DNA of 27,217 bases from JAADCS01 sp964473735 (GTDB taxonomy: Bacteria; Hydrothermota; Hydrothermia; LBFQ01), in NCBI GenBank assembly GCA_964473735.1, contig CAYYQD010000019.1, forward strand, positions 1 to 27,217, read 5' to 3'. The position numbers and the translations under genes are program-made. This document shows positions 23,398 to 27,217 of the stretch, piece after piece. Each line of letters begins with the position of its first letter. The first letter of the stretch is position 1. The notes beneath the pieces are model-generated. The model was not told where the DNA came from. It searched no databases and saw only the letters and a program-made list of their open reading frames with translations.

Positions 23398-23690
23398 AGA
23401 TTATCCTGAAAATAGGAAAGTACAAACACGAGTACAGGTTTGACGTCTCCGACGACGTTATTGAGAGGTTCGGCAGGATCTGTGGCACGTGCGACCCCAA
23501 CGACCCCCGGAGCGTTAAGAGGGAGTTCGCCCGGGTGTTGGAGGAGACTATAAACGCCTTCATATCTAAGGCTTACAGGGGGAGCGACACGCCCGACCGC
23601 ATACTGGCCAGAACCTTGGTTTATCTGGCTACCGAGCTGGTCTTAGTAGATGAGGCCCTTAAAAACGCAGAAGGAGGTAGGTTCCTATGA
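23394..23690 (+). CDS. ZapA-like small protein (second copy)
   Basis: 98 aa. It opens with a beta-hairpin-like MKIILKIGKYKHEYRFDVSDDVIERF, then a loop with CGTC, then a long helix ending ARTLVYLATELVLVDEALKN. This is again the ZapA plan, and it parallels the preceding gene (VLEET in both, followed by a helix with LVYLATELVLVDEAL against AIVRLGVEVVLMKASL). The CxxC loop is unusual for ZapA. Both its start and its stop overlap the neighbouring genes by 4 nt (ATGA). It is immediately upstream of rny, where zapA usually lies. Confidence 0.62.
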   Translation: MKIILKIGKYKHEYRFDVSDDVIERFGRICGTCDPNDPRSVKREFARVLEETINAFISKAYRGSDTPDRILARTLVYLATELVLVDEALKNAEGGRFL

Positions 23691-25228
23691 TGACAGGCAT
23701 ACTGATCGGAATTCTTGGGGTTATTCTGGGTATAACCGCCCTTTTCTCAGGCCTTTTCCTTGGAAAGAGAAAGTACGAAGAGCTCCTCTCCTTGGCGAAG
23801 GAGGAAGGGGAGCGCATAAAGAGGGAGAGGATAGCCGAGGCCGATAGGAAGTCCCGGGAGATGCTTGAAGCCGCACGGAAACGCCTTGAGGAGGAGCAGA
23901 GGAAGTTCCAGAACGAGGTCTCCCGGAGGAGGTACGAGTTAAACCGCCAGAGGAAGCACATCTCCGAGGAGGAGGAGAGGCTCCGCCGTAAGGAGGAGAA
24001 CCTTCGCCGGCTTGAGAGGGAGATACGTCAGAAGGAGAGCGAGATCCAACGGAGAGAGGAGAGGGTCAAACACGCCGAGGACGAACTGATGGCGAAGCTG
24101 GAGGAGATCTCCCGTCTGACGGTGGAGGAGGCGAAGCAGGAGCTCATGCGGAGGGTGGAGCAACAGGCCCGCCTTGAGGCGGCACAGCTGGCGATGAAGA
24201 TAAAGGACGAGGCCCGGCAGAGAGCCGAGGAGGAGGCAAAGGAGATAATCGCCACCGCTATACAGCGATGTGCGGCTTCCCGCACGGCCGAGGTCACCAC
24301 CACCATAGTTGAGCTACCCTCCGAGGAGATAAAGGGCAGGATAATCGGTAGGGAGGGTAGGAACATAAGGGCCTTTGAGGCCATAACCGGCGTGGAGCTT
24401 ATCGTGGATGACACACCGGAGATAGTGGTCATATCCTCCTTTGACGCTTTAAGGAGGGAGAAGGCCCGCGTGATTCTGGAGAGGCTCATAGAGGACGGAC
24501 GGATACATCCGGCCCGCATAGAGGAGATGGCCCGCAAGGTGGACGAGGAGTTTGATGAGCATATAAGGAAGATCGGTGAGGAAACTTTGGTTGAACTGGA
24601 GATCCCCTACATGCATCCGGAGCTGGTGAAGCTGGTCGGTAAGATGAAGTTCCGCACCTCTTACGGTCAGAACCTGTTGGCCCATTCCATAGAGACGGCA
24701 AGACTTTCGGGGATAATGGCCGCCGAGCTGGGCCTCAACGTTGAGGACGCCCGTAGGGCCGGACTGCTGCACGACATCGGTAAGGTGGTGGAGGAGGACA
24801 ACGGACCCCACGCCCTGGTCGGAGCGGCCGTGGCCAAGAGGTACGGGGAGAAGGAGGCGGTTGTTAATGCCATAGCCTCACACCACGGGGACGTTGAGCC
24901 TACGACCCTCATAGCCCCCATAGTGGCGGCGGCGGACGCCATATCGGGGGCCAGACCCGGGGCCCGTAGGGAGAGCATAGAGCAGTACATCAAGCGCCTG
25001 CACGATCTGGAGCAGATAGCCCGTAGATTCCCCGGTGTCCAGAAGGTGTACGCCCTTTACGCCGGACGGGAGATAAGGGTAATAGTGGATGCCAACAGGG
25101 TGTCCGACCTTGAGGCGAGGGCCCTGTCCGAGGAGATAGCCCGGACGATAGAGAACGAGCTCCAGTACCCCGGCCAGATAAGGGTAATAGTCATCCGCGA
25201 GATAAGGGCAATAAGCGTTGCAAGGTGA
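23687..25228 (+). CDS. rny: Ribonuclease Y
   Basis: 513 aa, close to the usual 520. RNase Y is a membrane-anchored endoribonuclease that starts mRNA decay. Order of parts: N-terminal membrane helix (about 3-27), long charged coiled coil (about 28-200), KH domain (GRIIGREGRNIRAFEAITG, about 211-229), then the HD domain with the metal-binding pair in LLHDIGK (near residue 363) and SHHGDVEP. AAGGAGG with 8-nt spacing precedes the ATG, which overlaps the upstream stop. Its stop overlaps the GTG of the next gene. Confidence 0.97.
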   Translation: MMTGILIGILGVILGITALFSGLFLGKRKYEELLSLAKEEGERIKRERIAEADRKSREMLEAARKRLEEEQRKFQNEVSRRRYELNRQRKHISEEEERLRRKEENLRRLEREIRQKESEIQRREERVKHAEDELMAKLEEISRLTVEEAKQELMRRVEQQARLEAAQLAMKIKDEARQRAEEEAKEIIATAIQRCAASRTAEVTTTIVELPSEEIKGRIIGREGRNIRAFEAITGVELIVDDTPEIVVISSFDALRREKARVILERLIEDGRIHPARIEEMARKVDEEFDEHIRKIGEETLVELEIPYMHPELVKLVGKMKFRTSYGQNLLAHSIETARLSGIMAAELGLNVEDARRAGLLHDIGKVVEEDNGPHALVGAAVAKRYGEKEAVVNAIASHHGDVEPTTLIAPIVAAADAISGARPGARRESIEQYIKRLHDLEQIARRFPGVQKVYALYAGREIRVIVDANRVSDLEARALSEEIARTIENELQYPGQIRVIVIREIRAISVAR

Positions 25229-27217
25229 AGGGGGTCTTTTACAGCATAGCCAGACGGCGGGTGGTCGTGGAGGAGGTTCCGCCACCCGCCCCCTCACCCG
25301 GTAGGGTTCTGATAAGGACCCTTTACTCCGCCATAAGTACGGGAACGGAGGGCCACACCGTTTCCTTAGCCAGGAGCCCCCTGAAGATAATCCGGGAGCG
25401 GGGGCAGGACGTCCTGCGTCTCCTCTCCCTGGCAAAGGACTTCGGTCCCCGGTTCGTGTATTACAAGGCCAGAAGTCGGGCGGAGGGTTTAAGCCCTCTG
25501 GGCTACAGTCTGTCCGGGGTGGTGCTGGAGGACTCGGGTCCCTTCCGCCGGGGGGAACTGGTCGTCGCCGTTGGAGGGCAGTGGGCCAACCACATGGAGG
25601 TGGTGAGCGTCCCCCACATCATGGTGGTGAAGGCGAACCGGGAGGATTTAGCGAGGGAGCTGTCCTTCGGGGCCATAGCCTCCATATCCCTGCACGCTAT
25701 CAGGAGGTCCGGAATACAGCCCGGGGAGAGGGCCCTGGTGATAGGACTGGGGGTGGTGGGACAGATACTGGGGAGACTATTGAGGGTGTGGGACGTTGAG
25801 GTGGACGGTATGGACCTAAACCCCTTCCGGATGGAGGTGGCCCGAAAGGGTGGCATAGGGACGGAGCCTTCGGGGGAGTACGACGTCGTCTTCGTCGCAG
25901 CGCCGGACAGGAGCGGCAAGGTGATAAGTACGGCCGGCAGGATGGTCAGGGACAGGGGGAAGGTCGTGGCCCTTGCCCCGGCCAACTACGGTTTTGAGTG
26001 GAAGGACTTCTACCACAAGGAGGTTAGCCTGCTCATAAGTCGCTCCTACGGGCCGGGTAGGTACGACCCCCTCTACGAAGAGTACGGACACGATTACCCC
26101 ATAGGGTACGTGAGGTGGACGGAGGGGAGGAACTTAGCGTACGTCGTTAGGCTGATAGAGGAGAGGAAGCTGGTCCTTGAGGACGTAATAACCCACGAGT
26201 TCCCTGTAGAGAGGGCTCCGGAGGCCTACGACCTGATAACCGAGGGTAAGGAGCCTTTCGTCGGCGTGGTTCTGAAGTACCCGGGTGAGCCGGACCTTAA
26301 GCGGATATACGTGAAGAGGGTACCACCTAAACGGAAGGGTGTGTTCAACGTGGCCTTTATAGGAGCCGGTTCCTACGCTCAGGGCTTCGTTCTCCCTCAC
26401 CTGAAGGGCAGGAAGGACGTGAGACTCTTCGCCGTCGCGACGGCCCGAGGGCATACGGCGAGGTCGGTGGCGGACCTGTGGGGGTTCCCCATATACACGA
26501 CGGACTACAGGGAGGTACTCTCCATGGAGGAGGTGGATGTCGTCTTCGTTATGACCCGCCACGCCACACATTCCCGCATAGTCGTTGAGGCCCTGAAGGC
26601 CGGAAAGGCCGTCCACTGCGAAAAACCTCTCGCGATAACCCTGAAAGAACTGGAAGAGGTCAGGCGTACCCTCGGAGAGAGCAGAGGCTTCCTGTCCGTG
26701 GGATTTAACCGTCGCTTCTCCCCCCATACGGAGAGGCTCCTTAAGGCTTTAGGCAGGCCGTTCCAGATGATGTACCGTATAGACGCCGGTCCCCTACCCA
26801 AGGAACACTGGATACATCACGAAGGGGGAAGACTTATAGGGGAAGGGATACACTTCGTTGATTACGCCGTTGCCATCGGGGGAATACCCACCGCTTGGGA
26901 CGTTCAACCCTCGGGGGACGGTGGGGCAGCTATGATGTCCTGGGAGGACGGCTCCATCGCCCTCGTGCTCTACGGCACCTTCGGGGCGAAGGAGGAGAAG
27001 GAGCGGGTGGAGGTGATGTCGGGGGGTAAGACCGCGAGAATTCTGGACTTCAGGCGCACGGAGGTTGGGGAGAGGGTCTTTAAGACCGCCACGATAGATA
27101 AGGGGCAGAAAGGTATGTTGGATGCCCTATTTCGGGGTCTAAGGGAGGGTAAGCCTCCCATCCCCTACGAGGAGATATTCACCTCCCACGGGATCCTGCT
27201 GGGGGATAAATCGGACT
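25225..27217 (+). CDS. Two-domain oxidoreductase: alcohol dehydrogenase-like plus Gfo/Idh/MocA (partial)
   Basis: At least 664 aa, running off the window end. Residues of about 1-360 resemble medium-chain dehydrogenases (SAISTGTEGHT, GYSLSGVV, NAD-binding GLGVVGQILG near residue 173) and seem to lack the usual Cys/His zinc ligands. From about residue 371 a second Rossmann domain begins (VAFIGAGSYAQ), with the Gfo/Idh/MocA motif HCEKPLA near 465 and SVGFNRRFSPH. This fusion is known in databases as a bi-domain oxidoreductase and is often found in surface-polysaccharide gene clusters, where it may act on sugar or inositol derivatives. The GTG at 25225 overlaps the rny stop (GTGA), with no Shine-Dalgarno. 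Reaction not assignable. Confidence 0.85.
   Translation, partial: MKGVFYSIARRRVVVEEVPPPAPSPGRVLIRTLYSAISTGTEGHTVSLARSPLKIIRERGQDVLRLLSLAKDFGPRFVYYKARSRAEGLSPLGYSLSGVVLEDSGPFRRGELVVAVGGQWANHMEVVSVPHIMVVKANREDLARELSFGAIASISLHAIRRSGIQPGERALVIGLGVVGQILGRLLRVWDVEVDGMDLNPFRMEVARKGGIGTEPSGEYDVVFVAAPDRSGKVISTAGRMVRDRGKVVALAPANYGFEWKDFYHKEVSLLISRSYGPGRYDPLYEEYGHDYPIGYVRWTEGRNLAYVVRLIEERKLVLEDVITHEFPVERAPEAYDLITEGKEPFVGVVLKYPGEPDLKRIYVKRVPPKRKGVFNVAFIGAGSYAQGFVLPHLKGRKDVRLFAVATARGHTARSVADLWGFPIYTTDYREVLSMEEVDVVFVMTRHATHSRIVVEALKAGKAVHCEKPLAITLKELEEVRRTLGESRGFLSVGFNRRFSPHTERLLKALGRPFQMMYRIDAGPLPKEHWIHHEGGRLIGEGIHFVDYAVAIGGIPTAWDVQPSGDGGAAMMSWEDGSIALVLYGTFGAKEEKERVEVMSGGKTARILDFRRTEVGERVFKTATIDKGQKGMLDALFRGLREGKPPIPYEEIFTSHGILLGDKSD

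Overview
The window looks like a stretch of chromosome from a GC-rich thermophilic bacterium with an outer membrane. The coding style is thermophilic: many AGG/AGA Arg and ATA Ile codons, and proteins rich in Glu, Arg and Val. LpxK (lipid A), RNase Y, a bacterial-type PheT and a gingipain-like protein with a type IX secretion (T9SS)-style C-terminus argue for a diderm bacterium. A pyruvoyl arginine decarboxylase, an RtcB with archaeal residue numbering and a Dph6-like ATPase are types common in archaea. An uncultivated hot-spring lineage such as WOR-3/Hydrothermota or another FCB-like phylum would fit, but this is a guess. Genes are packed tightly, and no tRNA, rRNA, CRISPR array, transposase or phage gene was seen.

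Layout. 69-2580 (minus) is a four-gene run: small cupin, aminopropyltransferase, pyruvoyl arginine decarboxylase, second aminopropyltransferase. It reads as arginine to agmatine to aminopropylagmatine/spermidine-type polyamines. Divergent from it, 2628-3311 encodes a homologue of COG0731 radical SAM proteins with no cysteine at all. 3424-4113 is a multi-pass membrane protein behind a perfect 22-bp operator-like dyad. A Dph6-like ATPase (minus) and nadA (plus) share a 48-bp divergent promoter region, and nadA is followed by a membrane-anchored TPR protein. 6741-8606 (minus) is queD, a basic HTH-like protein and lpxK. Oligopeptidase B (8960-10948, minus) lies between non-coding spacers carrying three copies of a 38-bp inverted-repeat element. 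From 11224 to the end everything is on the plus strand: rtcB, an SNF-family symporter plus family 4 uracil-DNA glycosylase, a 1346-aa C25 peptidase plus TPR protein, then pheT, a coiled-coil protein, two small ZapA-like proteins, rny and a truncated two-domain oxidoreductase.

The main signal beyond gene content is transcriptional. Every gene that appears to head a transcription unit (11 of 11) has a TANAAT -10 hexamer ending only 6-10 nt before its start codon, usually with no usable Shine-Dalgarno. Downstream genes in the units mostly overlap the preceding stop codon, several with clear AGGAGG-type sites. This implies leaderless or near-leaderless mRNAs for first genes and helps fix start codons, including GTG (cupin, rtcB) and TTG (pheT). 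The best candidates for something undescribed are the cysteine-less radical SAM homologue, the 38-bp dyad element, and the compact back-to-back leaderless promoters.
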